A stretch of 64,000 nt of DNA, from the NCBI GenBank assembly GCA_044464225.1, contig JBIQLN010000008.1, positions 1-64,000 on the forward strand, read 5' to 3'. A model generated the notes under the pieces. It saw only the letters and a list, made by a program, of their open reading frames with translations. It was not told where the DNA came from and searched no databases. The stretch's first letter is position 1. Every line of letters starts with the position of its first letter. The position numbers and the translations under genes are program-made. This document shows positions 41,522-49,681 of the stretch, in pieces. The DNA is from 66-474 sp044464225 (lineage in GTDB: Bacteria > Pseudomonadota > Gammaproteobacteria > Xanthomonadales > Rhodanobacteraceae).

Positions 41522-42151
41522 ATGAACGTCGGCGAACCCCGCAACGTGGACTTCGACAAGTGCGGCGGGCTCGTGCCAGCCGTCGTGCAGCACTTCGCGA
41601 CCGGCGAGGTGCTGATGCTCGGCTACATGAATCCGGAAGCGCTGCATGTGACCTGCACGTCCGGGTTCGTCACGTTCTGGAGTCGAAGCAAGCAGCGACT
41701 GTGGAAGAAGGGCGAAACATCGGGCCACGTGCTGGAAGTGAAATCGATCAGCGTGGATTGCGATCGCGATGCCTTGTTGATCCGAACCGCACCTCGTGGT
41801 CCCACCTGCCACCTCGGGCACGCCAGCTGTTTCGGCGAAGGTGCCAGGCGCCCGTTGGCATTTTTCGCCGAGCTGGATGCACTGATCGAATGCCGTCGCA
41901 TCGAGCGCCCGGCCGGCAGCTATACCGGCAAGCTGTTCGAAGCGGGCGCCCGGCGCATTGCGCAGAAGGTGGGAGAGGAGGGCGTCGAGACCGCGCTGGC
42001 GGCGGTGGCCGAGGATGCTTCCGCCTTGCTCGGGGAGGCGGCCGACCTGGTCTATCACCTGATGGTCCTGCTGCGGGCGCGTGGTTTGTCGCTGGCTGAC
42101 GTGGATGCGACGCTGGCGCGTCGCCATGCTCGGCCCGACCGCTCAACCTGA
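41522..42151 (+). CDS. hisI: Bifunctional phosphoribosyl-AMP cyclohydrolase / phosphoribosyl-ATP pyrophosphohydrolase
   Basis: 209 aa HisIE fusion. The cyclohydrolase half has LGYMNPEAL, FWSRSKQRLWKKGETSGH and zinc Cys in CHLGHASCF; the pyrophosphatase half (about 115-200) has KVGEEGVETALAA and EAADLVYHLMVLL. Last gene of the his operon. It ends 9 bp inside the convergent kinase gene. Confidence 0.95.
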   Translation: MNVGEPRNVDFDKCGGLVPAVVQHFATGEVLMLGYMNPEALHVTCTSGFVTFWSRSKQRLWKKGETSGHVLEVKSISVDCDRDALLIRTAPRGPTCHLGHASCFGEGARRPLAFFAELDALIECRRIERPAGSYTGKLFEAGARRIAQKVGEEGVETALAAVAEDASALLGEAADLVYHLMVLLRARGLSLADVDATLARRHARPDRST

Positions 42152-43243
42152 GGGCACCAGTGCCTGCAATGCGTCGGCTTGTGCGGTGAAGGCGGCATGA
42201 AGCGCGAACTGGTTGCGCGCACGGTCGAGGTTGTGGGTGGGGCGGTCGATGCGGTAGTAGCGGTCGCCATCCAGCCAGTCGGTGAGGAACCGCAGGGCCA
42301 TGACGCCCGTGACCAGCCTTGCGGCGAACACGAGGTTGTCGCGCTCGAGCGGCGTCAGCAGGCTGCCGCAACCGTCTACGTAGCCGCGGGCAAGTGCCGC
42401 AAAGTGATCGTGTCGTATGCCGACATCCGTGACATCCGGCGAGTCTTCCGGAACCGGACTCACCATGGTGCGTGCGATGTCGCCGAAATCGAACAACAGG
42501 CTGCCAGGCATCACCGTGTCCAGGTCGATCACGCACCTCGCGCGATCGTGGGCGTCGAACAGCAGGTTGTTCAACTTGCAATCGTTGTGCGTGATGCGCC
42601 ACGGCAGCCCGGCGTCCAGCAGCCCTCGCCAATGGTCCAGCACCACGCGGTAGCCCAGCGCGGCTTCGCATTCGGGTCGTGAGGCGGCGACGCGGCCCAC
42701 GCGATCGGCCTGCATCGCTGCAAGGAAGGCATCGAAGCGCGCCACCGGATCGTGGAATCGCGGGATCACTTCCTCGACCTCCTCGGGATCGAGGCCGCAC
42801 AACGCGGCAGTGAACGCACCGAACCCGCGCCCGGCTTCGAAGGCCAGCGACGTATTGCCGGCAGTGTCGTGGGTGCAGGAGTTCGGCACGTGGCCGTACA
42901 TGCGCCACCACGTTCCATCGGCAAGGACCGCGGCCGGTTCACCCGCGAGCGTGGGCATCAATTCCAGCACGAGATGGTCGTAGCGGCCCGCGGCGCGTTC
43001 GCGGCCTAGATGTGCGGTCACCGCGCGGCAGTTGCGCATGACCAACGCTGGATTGCGGAAAACCCGCGTATTCACGCATTGCAACACGTATCGGCGGCCG
43101 CCATCGCTGACCAGCAACGTACGGTTGATCAAGCCGCGGCCGAGCGGTGCGAACCGGACGCAGGGACCGAATCCCCATGCCAAGGCCAGCTCGCGGTGTG
43201 TCGCGGCATCGAGCGGCAGGTCTCCATTCACCCTTGGGACCAT
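42143..43243 (-). CDS. Phosphotransferase family sugar kinase (NahK-like)
   Basis: 366 aa. Aminoglycoside-phosphotransferase fold with catalytic ITHNDCKLNN and metal-binding CVIDLDTVMPGSLLFDFGD. This pair of motifs is typical of N-acetylhexosamine 1-kinase (NahK), which makes HexNAc-1-phosphate. The nucleotidyltransferase gene directly upstream would then activate the product. Sugar identity is unknown. The ATG at 43243 gives a 16-bp overlap with that gene; a GTG at 43231 would give the usual 4 bp. Confidence 0.8.
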   Translation of the reverse strand: MVPRVNGDLPLDAATHRELALAWGFGPCVRFAPLGRGLINRTLLVSDGGRRYVLQCVNTRVFRNPALVMRNCRAVTAHLGRERAAGRYDHLVLELMPTLAGEPAAVLADGTWWRMYGHVPNSCTHDTAGNTSLAFEAGRGFGAFTAALCGLDPEEVEEVIPRFHDPVARFDAFLAAMQADRVGRVAASRPECEAALGYRVVLDHWRGLLDAGLPWRITHNDCKLNNLLFDAHDRARCVIDLDTVMPGSLLFDFGDIARTMVSPVPEDSPDVTDVGIRHDHFAALARGYVDGCGSLLTPLERDNLVFAARLVTGVMALRFLTDWLDGDRYYRIDRPTHNLDRARNQFALHAAFTAQADALQALVPSG

Positions 43244-44136
43244 AGCGGGGTCGGGTAGACGCCCGTCCGGTGCAGCGCCGCCATCGCCGAGACGACCCGC
43301 GCGCGATCGCCGGGATAGGTCAGGCCCAACCAGGTGCCGCGGGTGGGCAGCACCCGAAGGCTCTGATGATGGGCCGCAAGATGGGCCGCGATCGCATGGG
43401 GCAGGAAGTATTCGTCTTTTGTGCCGGCGTGTGCCAGAAACTCGCGCAAGCCGCGTTCCAGCTCCGGCAGCAGGTCGGGCAGCAGTCCCCAGCAATTCAG
43501 GGAAACCACGGCATCGGATGGGAGCCGCGTGCGCGTGCCGTCCGGTGCATTGCCAATGAGTGCACCGTCGCGGATGCCGATGTCGATGAATTCGGTGACG
43601 GTTGCGAGATGTCCCTCGGCATCCACCCTGCACACGCCGCGGTTGACGCCGCCCTGACTGGAAAGGGTGGCATCGAGCCGATAGCCGATCATCGCCGGTT
43701 GCGCGGCTTTTCGAAAATGGCCGGCCAGCAGGCGGAACGCCTCGCGGCCGTAATAATCGTCGGCGTTGATCACGGCGAAGGGGCCGTGCAATAGCGGGGT
43801 GCAGCACCACAACGCGTGGCCGGTGCCGAGCGGCCTGGCCCGGTCTTTGGGCACGGCACAGCCTTCGGGGACATGGTTGAGGGTCTGCACGACGAGATGC
43901 AGCGCGGCGCGCCCCTCGAGTTGCGGCACCAGACGCTGCCGCAAGGTCTCGCGCATCGATTCGCGGATCACCATCACGACCTGCTTGAAACCGGCCGCAA
44001 GGGCATCGTGGATCGCGTATTCGAGCAGCCACTCGCCACCCGGGCCGACGCCCGCAATCTGCTTGGCATCGCCGTAGCGGCTTCCAAGTCCGGCGGCGAG
44101 GATCACCAGCGTTGGGGCGTCCGTCGAGCTGTTCAT
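43228..44136 (-). CDS. Sugar-1-phosphate nucleotidyltransferase
   Basis: 302 aa. The nucleotidyltransferase signature is LAAGLGSRYGDAKQIAGVG, with the metal site NADDYYG. The family is often paired with NahK-like kinases, consistent with a two-step conversion of a free (amino)sugar to an NDP-sugar. Nucleotide and sugar specificity cannot be read. It overlaps the C13 peptidase gene by 4 bp (ATGA) on one side and the kinase on the other. Confidence 0.82.
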   Translation of the reverse strand: MNSSTDAPTLVILAAGLGSRYGDAKQIAGVGPGGEWLLEYAIHDALAAGFKQVVMVIRESMRETLRQRLVPQLEGRAALHLVVQTLNHVPEGCAVPKDRARPLGTGHALWCCTPLLHGPFAVINADDYYGREAFRLLAGHFRKAAQPAMIGYRLDATLSSQGGVNRGVCRVDAEGHLATVTEFIDIGIRDGALIGNAPDGTRTRLPSDAVVSLNCWGLLPDLLPELERGLREFLAHAGTKDEYFLPHAIAAHLAAHHQSLRVLPTRGTWLGLTYPGDRARVVSAMAALHRTGVYPTPLWSQG

Positions 44137-45176
44137 GGCGGGCTTGCAAACGGCGCGGTGGATGGCGACGCCTTGGCGGCTGGCGCGAATGGCAGCGCGC
44201 GACCGGGTTCGAAGCCTTGTCGCCACTTCGCGAGTTGCCGTGCGATGCCGGGGCCGATCGATATCTGCGGGTCGGACGGTTCGAATCGCTCGCGCTTCTC
44301 CCACGCCGCAACCTGCGCGCGCGCAACCCGGAAGGCCTGCTGCAGATCGTCGGTCCGGTTCAATGCATTGACCAGGAATGCATGTCCGAACCAGGTAAGC
44401 TCGGACTGTTCGCCGCAGCCGAACGAGGATCGATCGCTGCGCGCGGCGGTGATGACCATGGTGCCCGGGCCTTGCAGCGGCGGAATGAACCCACCCGAAT
44501 AGCACGCGTTGACGATCACCACCCTGTACTTGAACGCATGTTCGTCGAGGATGTCGGCCAAGTCAGCCGCGCCGATCTGGTCCAGCGGCAGCGGGTCCAT
44601 GTCGACCAGCAGCGTGTGGTCTTCGCTGCCATGGGTCGTGAAATACAGCAGCAGGATGTCCTGCTTCGTGTCCATCTTCGAGGCCACCGCATCCAGGGCG
44701 CTTTCCAGGTTGGTCCAGCTGGCCAGCGGACGGGTGGTCAGCGAAGCGGGATTGTTTTCCAGCACCATCACGTGGCCGGCCGCGTCGAAACGCTGGGTGA
44801 ACAGCCCGTCGAAGTACTCGGCTTCGTTGCGGAAAACGTTCTGGCTGCCATCACCGGCAAACACGATGGCATAGAGGTTGACCTTGCCCGGGGTGCGCGG
44901 CTTCAGCTTCGCTGCTTCGCGAGCCACCAGAGCGGATTGTGCGTACATCACCTGCTCTGGCGTCGGCGCGCTTTGCGGCCAAGCATCATCCGGCAACAGT
45001 CCCGCGGGAGAGCCACCGGCAACCGTGCCAGGCGGCGACGGCGCAAGCGCGCGCGGGTCGTCGATTGCGCGGCTCTGATGGATCTGTGGGCGCCGCGTGT
45101 CGTGCCAGCCGGCCACCACCGCGGCACCGGCCAAAAACGTCAGGATGGGAAGCAGCACCCAGCCGGCGCGTTTCAT
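44133..45176 (-). CDS. Membrane-anchored C13 family (legumain-like, caspase-fold) peptidase
   Basis: 347 aa. One N-terminal membrane helix (about residues 5-24) puts the rest outside the cytoplasm. The caspase-clan dyad is visible: His in YFTTHGSEDHTLL and Cys in VVIVNACYSGGFIPP. Pro/Ala-rich linkers flank the domain. The substrate is unknown. The ATG at 45176 is chosen because a hydrophobic signal anchor follows; the frame extends upstream without conserved sequence. It overlaps mtnC by 4 bp. Confidence 0.82.
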   Translation of the reverse strand: MKRAGWVLLPILTFLAGAAVVAGWHDTRRPQIHQSRAIDDPRALAPSPPGTVAGGSPAGLLPDDAWPQSAPTPEQVMYAQSALVAREAAKLKPRTPGKVNLYAIVFAGDGSQNVFRNEAEYFDGLFTQRFDAAGHVMVLENNPASLTTRPLASWTNLESALDAVASKMDTKQDILLLYFTTHGSEDHTLLVDMDPLPLDQIGAADLADILDEHAFKYRVVIVNACYSGGFIPPLQGPGTMVITAARSDRSSFGCGEQSELTWFGHAFLVNALNRTDDLQQAFRVARAQVAAWEKRERFEPSDPQISIGPGIARQLAKWRQGFEPGRALPFAPAAKASPSTAPFASPP

Positions 45177-45877
45177 GCCAGCTTGATCGCGTCGAAGTCG
45201 GAAACGCAGGGATGCATGGCGGATGCGGGGCAGCGTTCCGGCGGTCTGCAGAGCTGGACGGTCTGCATGCCGGTGCCGCGTGCAGCATCGAGCTCGGCCC
45301 CGACGTCGGAGAGGAACACGATTCGGGGTGGTGGCAGCCCGACGGCGCCGGCGATGCGCAGATACGAGCCGCGCTCGCGCTTGCCGCCGACTTCGGTATC
45401 GAACCAGCCGTCGAAAAGCGGCGCGAGGTCGCCAGCCTCGGTATGCCCGAAGAAAAGCTTCTGCGCGTCCACCGAGCCGGAGGAATAGACGAACAGTCGC
45501 AGTCCGCGCGCCTTCCATTCGCGCAGCTTCTCCGGCACTTCGGGGTACACGTGCGCGCGGTAGTCGCCGGCTTCATACCCGGCCTTCCAGATCATGCCTT
45601 GCAGCGCTTTCAGCGGCGTGGCCTTGCGATCCTCGTCGATCCAGCGCAGCAGCGTGTCGATGACGCGGCGCGAGTGCGGATCGTCGATGCCGGCTTCACG
45701 CGCCGCTGCGTCGAGCCAACGCAACACCCCGAGATCGTCAGGATGGGCTTCGATGAAGTGTGGAAGCCGCGCGCGGGCGTACGGAAACAACACGTCCTTG
45801 ACGAACGCGATCGAGCTGGTCGTGCCTTCGATATCGGTGAGGATGGCGCGTACGCCGGATGCGGTCGGCTCGTTCAT
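45173..45877 (-). CDS. mtnC: Acireductone synthase (enolase-phosphatase E1)
   Basis: 234 aa HAD enzyme of the methionine salvage pathway: converts 2,3-diketo-5-methylthiopentyl-1-phosphate to acireductone. Motifs: ILTDIEGTTSSIAFVKDVLFP, VYSSGSVDAQKLFF and FLSDVGAELDAA. Its product is the substrate of MtnD encoded in the same operon. Confidence 0.94.
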   Translation of the reverse strand: MNEPTASGVRAILTDIEGTTSSIAFVKDVLFPYARARLPHFIEAHPDDLGVLRWLDAAAREAGIDDPHSRRVIDTLLRWIDEDRKATPLKALQGMIWKAGYEAGDYRAHVYPEVPEKLREWKARGLRLFVYSSGSVDAQKLFFGHTEAGDLAPLFDGWFDTEVGGKRERGSYLRIAGAVGLPPPRIVFLSDVGAELDAARGTGMQTVQLCRPPERCPASAMHPCVSDFDAIKLA

Positions 45878-46359
45878 GCCGTGGCTCCACCCACGGGCGC
45901 TTCGATGTGCGAAGCATAGGCGCTTTCGATTTCGCGCTTCACCTCGATGGGGTGCGCGATGCGATCCAGGGTCATCGCGGTTTCACCCCGACCCGTGATT
46001 TCGACATCACCGTAGCCGAACACGCGCCCCCAGAACGATTGCCGCAGGTCCACCGTTTCGATCGAGGCCAACCGGAGTTCAGTGGTGTCGCGCGAGACGA
46101 TGCCGAACTTGCGAACGACGCGCCGATTGGTGACGGCCTGTTCGATGCCGCGCAGCCAGAGCCAGTAGTAACCCGAGATCAGTATCGTGAGCCCCGCGGC
46201 CGCGAGCGCGCCCCATGCAAGTTGCGCGACCAGCAGGGCGGCAACGGCGACGATTCCGAGCACGATGACGATCCAGAAGCGGATCCACATGAACCAGTGC
46301 AGTTTGAAGACCGCCACGATGGTTTCGCCCGGCGCCAGCGACTTTTGCAGGTAAGACAT
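45874..46359 (-). CDS. PH domain-containing membrane protein (bPH2)
   Basis: 161 aa. Two membrane helices (about 22-60) are followed by a bacterial PH domain, with VTNRRVVRKFGIVSRDTTELRL and VDLRQSFWGRVFGYGDVEI, as in YdbS/YdbT-type proteins. Function unknown. It is wedged between mtnD and mtnC, overlapping mtnC by 4 bp, although it has no evident role in methionine salvage. Confidence 0.8.
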   Translation of the reverse strand: MSYLQKSLAPGETIVAVFKLHWFMWIRFWIVIVLGIVAVAALLVAQLAWGALAAAGLTILISGYYWLWLRGIEQAVTNRRVVRKFGIVSRDTTELRLASIETVDLRQSFWGRVFGYGDVEITGRGETAMTLDRIAHPIEVKREIESAYASHIEAPVGGATA

Positions 46360-46406
46360 GTGCGCTATCGAACACCAGGTGGAACAGCGAGGGGCCTCGG
46401 CCCGAC

Positions 46407-46455
46407 GATGGACGCAAGAAAGCAGCGTGTCGAACTGCGTTCATCGGCGTCCATC
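46407..46455 (-). promoter_or_regulatory. Inverted repeat between mtnD and the PH gene
   Basis: GATGGACGC (46407-46415) and GCGTCCATC (46447-46455) form a perfect 9-bp inverted repeat with a 31-bp loop, in the only sizeable gap of this operon (46360-46471). It may stabilise or attenuate the mRNA. Confidence 0.35.
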
Positions 46456-46471
46456 CACGAATGGGTTGCTT

Positions 46472-47017
46472 TCAGTTCTCCAATCGCGGGAAACGTTCCG
46501 CGATGTCCTCGCCGGTGAATCGGGCCACCCAGCCTTCCGGATTGGTGAACAGGCGGATCGCGATGAAATTGGGGTTGGGCCCCATGTCGAACCAGTGCCG
46601 GGTGCCGCCGGGCACTCCGATCAGGTCGCCTTTTTCGCACAGCACGTCGTAGATGCGCTCGCCGATGTGGAGCGTGAATTGGCCCTGGCCGCTCACGAAA
46701 AACCGCACCTCGTCTTCGGAGTGAGTGTGCTCGCCCAGGAACTTTTGCCGCAGCGCGTCCTTCTGCGGATGGTCCGCGGCCAGCGAAATCACGTCCACCG
46801 CCGTGTAGCCCTGTTCCTTTTGCAGGCGCTCGATGTCGTCGTGGTAGGCGGCGATCACTTCTTCCTGGCTTGCACCGGGCGCGACGGGCTGGTTGGCTGC
46901 CCAGCGTTCGAATCGCACCCCGACCTTGCCGAGTTCACGCGCGATCGCGCCATGGTCGAATTCGGTGGCGAGCGGACGGGTGGGTTCACGCTGGTCGTAC
47001 ACGCGCAGCCGACTCAT
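46472..47017 (-). CDS. mtnD: Acireductone dioxygenase
   Basis: 181 aa cupin. Oxidises acireductone to the keto acid of methionine plus formate (iron form). Metal ligands: HxHxxxE in GEHTHSEDEVRFF and His in GGTRHWFDMG. The ATG at 47017 overlaps the mtnB stop by 4 bp. Confidence 0.95.
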   Translation of the reverse strand: MSRLRVYDQREPTRPLATEFDHGAIARELGKVGVRFERWAANQPVAPGASQEEVIAAYHDDIERLQKEQGYTAVDVISLAADHPQKDALRQKFLGEHTHSEDEVRFFVSGQGQFTLHIGERIYDVLCEKGDLIGVPGGTRHWFDMGPNPNFIAIRLFTNPEGWVARFTGEDIAERFPRLEN

Positions 47018-47661
47018 GGAATGCCTCCGAGGCGCTTCAAATCGAGTTCGCAGGCCAGCAGGAATTCCAGTGCCTCGAGATGGCGCCGCGCTTCCGGCAT
47101 GCTGCGCCCCCAAGTGTAAAGGCCGTGGCCTTCGATGAGGTAGGCGTAGAGGGGCTTGCCGGCATCCAGCCAGGCGTCGACCCGGGCTTCGATATCGGCC
47201 ATCTCCTGGGAGTTCGGAAACACCGGCACGTCCAGGCGACTCTCATGCGTGGTGTAGCCGGTGATGGCCTTCTGCAGCTCCCATCCGTGCAGTGCAATGA
47301 CCCCGTGACGCGCGAACAGGCGCGAGGCGACGGTCTGGTTGTGCGAATGGGTATGCAGGACCGCACCGGTTTGCGGCTGGCGGCGATAGATCTGGATGTG
47401 CAGGGCGGTTTCGGCGGACGGCCGCAGCGCCGAGTCGAGCGATTTGCCATCCAGCCCCACCGCCATCACGTCGTCCTGCGTGAGCGCGCCCTTGTCGCGG
47501 CCGGAAATCGTCACCGCGATGGTGGCATCATCCATCCGCATCGAGAAATTGCTGCTGGTGGCTGGCGTCCATCCGCGCGCGGCGAGTTCGGCGCCAACCC
47601 GCGCGATTTCGGCGCCGCAGGTGCGCAGGGGATCGGCAGGTGGGACGGGAACGGGCGCCAT
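47014..47661 (-). CDS. mtnB: Methylthioribulose-1-phosphate dehydratase
   Basis: 215 aa class II aldolase-fold enzyme of methionine salvage. TSSNFSMRMDD, the zinc ligands in VLHTHSHNQTV and EGHGLYTWGR are typical. First gene of the minus-strand operon mtnB-mtnD-PH-mtnC-C13-nucleotidyltransferase-kinase. The ATG at 47661 opens the conserved protein; a longer frame exists. mtnA and mtnK are not in the window. Confidence 0.93.
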   Translation of the reverse strand: MAPVPVPPADPLRTCGAEIARVGAELAARGWTPATSSNFSMRMDDATIAVTISGRDKGALTQDDVMAVGLDGKSLDSALRPSAETALHIQIYRRQPQTGAVLHTHSHNQTVASRLFARHGVIALHGWELQKAITGYTTHESRLDVPVFPNSQEMADIEARVDAWLDAGKPLYAYLIEGHGLYTWGRSMPEARRHLEALEFLLACELDLKRLGGIP

Positions 47662-47792
47662 GCGCGAACGGAAGAGGCTTTCGGGCGGCTGAATGTAACA
47701 CGCGACCGCAACGGAATTCGTGCCAGCGGCAGCGTGGCGGCGTACCATTGCGGGCAGTGCCCGCGAATCCTTGATCACACAGGAGTATCCAG

Positions 47793-48119
47793 ATGAGCGA
47801 AGAGACCGCATCACCGCGCCGCCGGTTCCTCAAACTCGCGGGCGGCGCTGCCGCTGCAATGGTGTTGCTGGGTTCGCTGCCGCGTCGCGTGTGGGCGGCA
47901 CTGCCGCATTTGAGCGCTTCGAACAATGCGACGGCGAAGGCCTTGCATTATGTCGAAGACGACACCAAGGCGCCGCCTCCGCATAAGCCGGGGCAGGATT
48001 GTGCGAAATGCGTGCACTTCCAGGGGAAGCCGGGGGAGGCCTACGGCCCGTGCGCGATCTTCCCGGGCTTCGACGTCGCGGCCAAGGGTTGGTGCGCGGG
48101 GTTCCAGGCCAAGGGCTGA
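47793..48119 (+). CDS. High-potential iron-sulfur protein (HiPIP), Tat-exported
   Basis: 108 aa. The twin-arginine signal SPRRRFLKLAGGAAAAMVLL directs the folded protein to the periplasm. The four cluster Cys are in CAKCVHF, GPCAIFPG and GWCAGF, spaced as in HiPIPs (C-x2-C then two more). It is a soluble electron carrier. A good Shine-Dalgarno (AGGAG) precedes the ATG. It diverges from mtnB. Confidence 0.93.
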   Translation: MSEETASPRRRFLKLAGGAAAAMVLLGSLPRRVWAALPHLSASNNATAKALHYVEDDTKAPPPHKPGQDCAKCVHFQGKPGEAYGPCAIFPGFDVAAKGWCAGFQAKG

Positions 48120-48128
48120 CGACTGGCC

Positions 48129-48157
48129 GCCCGTCGACCGGTTTGCGGTCGGCGGGC
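48129..48157. terminator. Bidirectional terminator-like hairpin
   Basis: GCCCGTCGACCG (48129-48140) and CGGTCGGCGGGC (48146-48157) form a 12-bp stem with one G-T pair and a 5-nt loop, in the 59-bp gap between the convergent HiPIP and CDF genes. Confidence 0.6.
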
Positions 48158-48178
48158 ATTGGCGCGACGTCTGCGCGG

Positions 48179-49147
48179 TCACGGCGGGCCTGATCGGGAA
48201 ACGTTCACGCCGCTGATTGCCCACTTCTGTTTCTTTTGCGGCTTGATGAACACCGAGACCACTTCCGGTGATTCGGCCGTGATCGTGCGCTCCAGCCGCT
48301 CCACGCACAACTCCACATCGTGGCCGCTCAATTCGTCGCGAAAATCGATACTCAGCCCGACGAACACCTGCCGTGGTCCGAGATGCACCGTCACCACGCC
48401 GTTGGCATGGTCCACCGCCTCGTCGTCACGGGCGATCCGGAGGATCAGGCGCTCCATTTCCGGCGCCGCGGGCTCACCCATCAGCAGACCCTTGCTTTCA
48501 CGGGCGAGCAGGATCGCCGCAACGGCGAGGATCAGGGAAATCCCAATCGAGGCGACACCGTCCAGCACCGGCATCGACAGGAACGAGGCACCGGAGATGC
48601 CGAGGAATGCCACGAGGATCCCCAGCAGCGCGGCGCTGTCTTCGAACAGCACCGTGAACACGCTTGGATCCTTGCTTTCGTGGATCGCGTCGAGGTAGTC
48701 GCGATTGCCTTTGGTGCGGCGAAACTCCCTCAATGCCACGAACCAGGAAGTGCCCTCGAACACGGCCGCCACGCCCAGCACGACATAGGCGGCCAGGAGA
48801 TCGGTTGCCGGCTCGGGGTGGAGGATGTGCATGAGCCCTTCATAGAACGACACGCCGGCACCCAGCGAGAACAGCAGCACGGCAACGATGAAGCTCCAGA
48901 AATAAAGTTCACGCCCGTACCCGAACGGATGGGCTCGATCCGGCGGTCGTTGCGATCTTTTTAGCCCGTACAGCAACAGTGCCTGGTTGCCGGTATCAAC
49001 CAGGGAGTGCACGCCTTCGGACATCATCGCCGAGCTGCCGGTCAACACGGCCGCCACGAACTTGGTCAGGGCGATCGCAAAGTTGCCTGCCAGTGCCGCA
49101 TAGACGACGATCTTCGATCCGGTGTGCGCTGCCATGAAGCCATCCAT
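48179..49147 (-). CDS. Cation diffusion facilitator (CDF) family metal exporter
   Basis: About 322 aa. Six membrane helices are predicted. The metal-site histidine/aspartates are in SSAMMSEGVHSLVDTGNQ and a later MPVLDGVASIG; the loop RAHPFGYGRELYFWSF is typical of the SLC30A9-like subgroup. A C-terminal cytoplasmic domain (VVTVHLGPRQVFVGLSIDF) follows. It exports a divalent metal such as Zn or Mn. Start uncertain: ATGs at 49201, 49147 and 49135 are in frame and none has a clear ribosome site. Confidence 0.85.
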   Translation of the reverse strand: MDGFMAAHTGSKIVVYAALAGNFAIALTKFVAAVLTGSSAMMSEGVHSLVDTGNQALLLYGLKRSQRPPDRAHPFGYGRELYFWSFIVAVLLFSLGAGVSFYEGLMHILHPEPATDLLAAYVVLGVAAVFEGTSWFVALREFRRTKGNRDYLDAIHESKDPSVFTVLFEDSAALLGILVAFLGISGASFLSMPVLDGVASIGISLILAVAAILLARESKGLLMGEPAAPEMERLILRIARDDEAVDHANGVVTVHLGPRQVFVGLSIDFRDELSGHDVELCVERLERTITAESPEVVSVFIKPQKKQKWAISGVNVSRSGPP

Positions 49148-49363
49148 TGCGGCAGGGAATGCTCGCCGCCAACGTCGGGTGACCAGGTTCCGGCCCGGCA
49201 TTGGATGCGTGCCCTTTGAAGGTTAACGCGCCAGGCCTTGATGTCGGCGTGAAGGGCGCGCATGGCCGGCGCTGCGGTGGAGGGGAAGCACGCCCGCCTC
49301 ACCGCGGCCGACGGCTGCGGATTTCAGGCAGTTCAAGCAAAGCGGGGAGGGCAGAAGGGGAAA

Positions 49364-49420
49364 GTTGCTGCCCGGGTACGGCAAGCGGAGGAGCTGACTA
49401 CGCTTGCCGCACCGGGCAAC
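49364..49420. other. Long stem-loop, possible small RNA or terminator
   Basis: CGGCAAGC (49379-49386) pairs perfectly with GCTTGCCG (49402-49409); outside it CCCGG (49371) pairs with CCGGG (49412) and GTTG with CAAC (to 49420). Strand and role are unknown. Confidence 0.4.
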
Positions 49421-49585
49421 GGTCCGGGGTCCACTGCCAATGGGGAATTCCCTCGGAGCACGCATCATAGCGCGGGGACTGGCGGGGGCCAAGGTTGACA
49501 AAGCCGATTTCCCGATGAAATTTTTTATCCATCAGAAACAATGATTTGACGCGTTAAATTTCTGTTGATTCGAGAGTTGTCCACA

Positions 49586-49599
49586 GTACGCATGCGTAC
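49586..49599. promoter_or_regulatory. 14-bp perfect palindrome, possible regulator site
   Basis: GTACGCATGCGTAC is a perfect palindrome next to the AT-rich stretch upstream of the CDF gene. A metal- or stress-responsive repressor is conceivable but not identified. Confidence 0.35.
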
Positions 49600-49681
49600 G
49601 GAAACGTCTCGGAGAGGGGAAACCGGGGAGGGTCACCTTCGCGGAATCAGCCTCCTGGTGTGCAGCGGGATCCCGCGCGGG

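Larger units (their letters stand above)
49202..49681. other. 480-bp intergenic region with strong structure
   Basis: No protein-coding gene is supported; short frames are low-complexity. It holds a large imperfect hairpin (49364-49420), a GC-poor stretch (about 49500-49575) with TTGACA at 49494, a TTGTCCACAG word (49577-49586) and a perfect 14-bp palindrome (49586-49599). Flanking genes are both on the minus strand, so it contains the CDF promoter region. Confidence 0.5.

Noticed and set aside
49262..49498. 78-codon frame in the gap upstream of the CDF gene
   Set aside because: Low-complexity composition, no Shine-Dalgarno sequence, and it covers a strong hairpin; not supported as a gene.
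49577..49586. TTGTCCACAG as a DnaA box or replication origin
   Set aside because: A single near-match word without clustering, and no dnaA, dnaN or gidA nearby.
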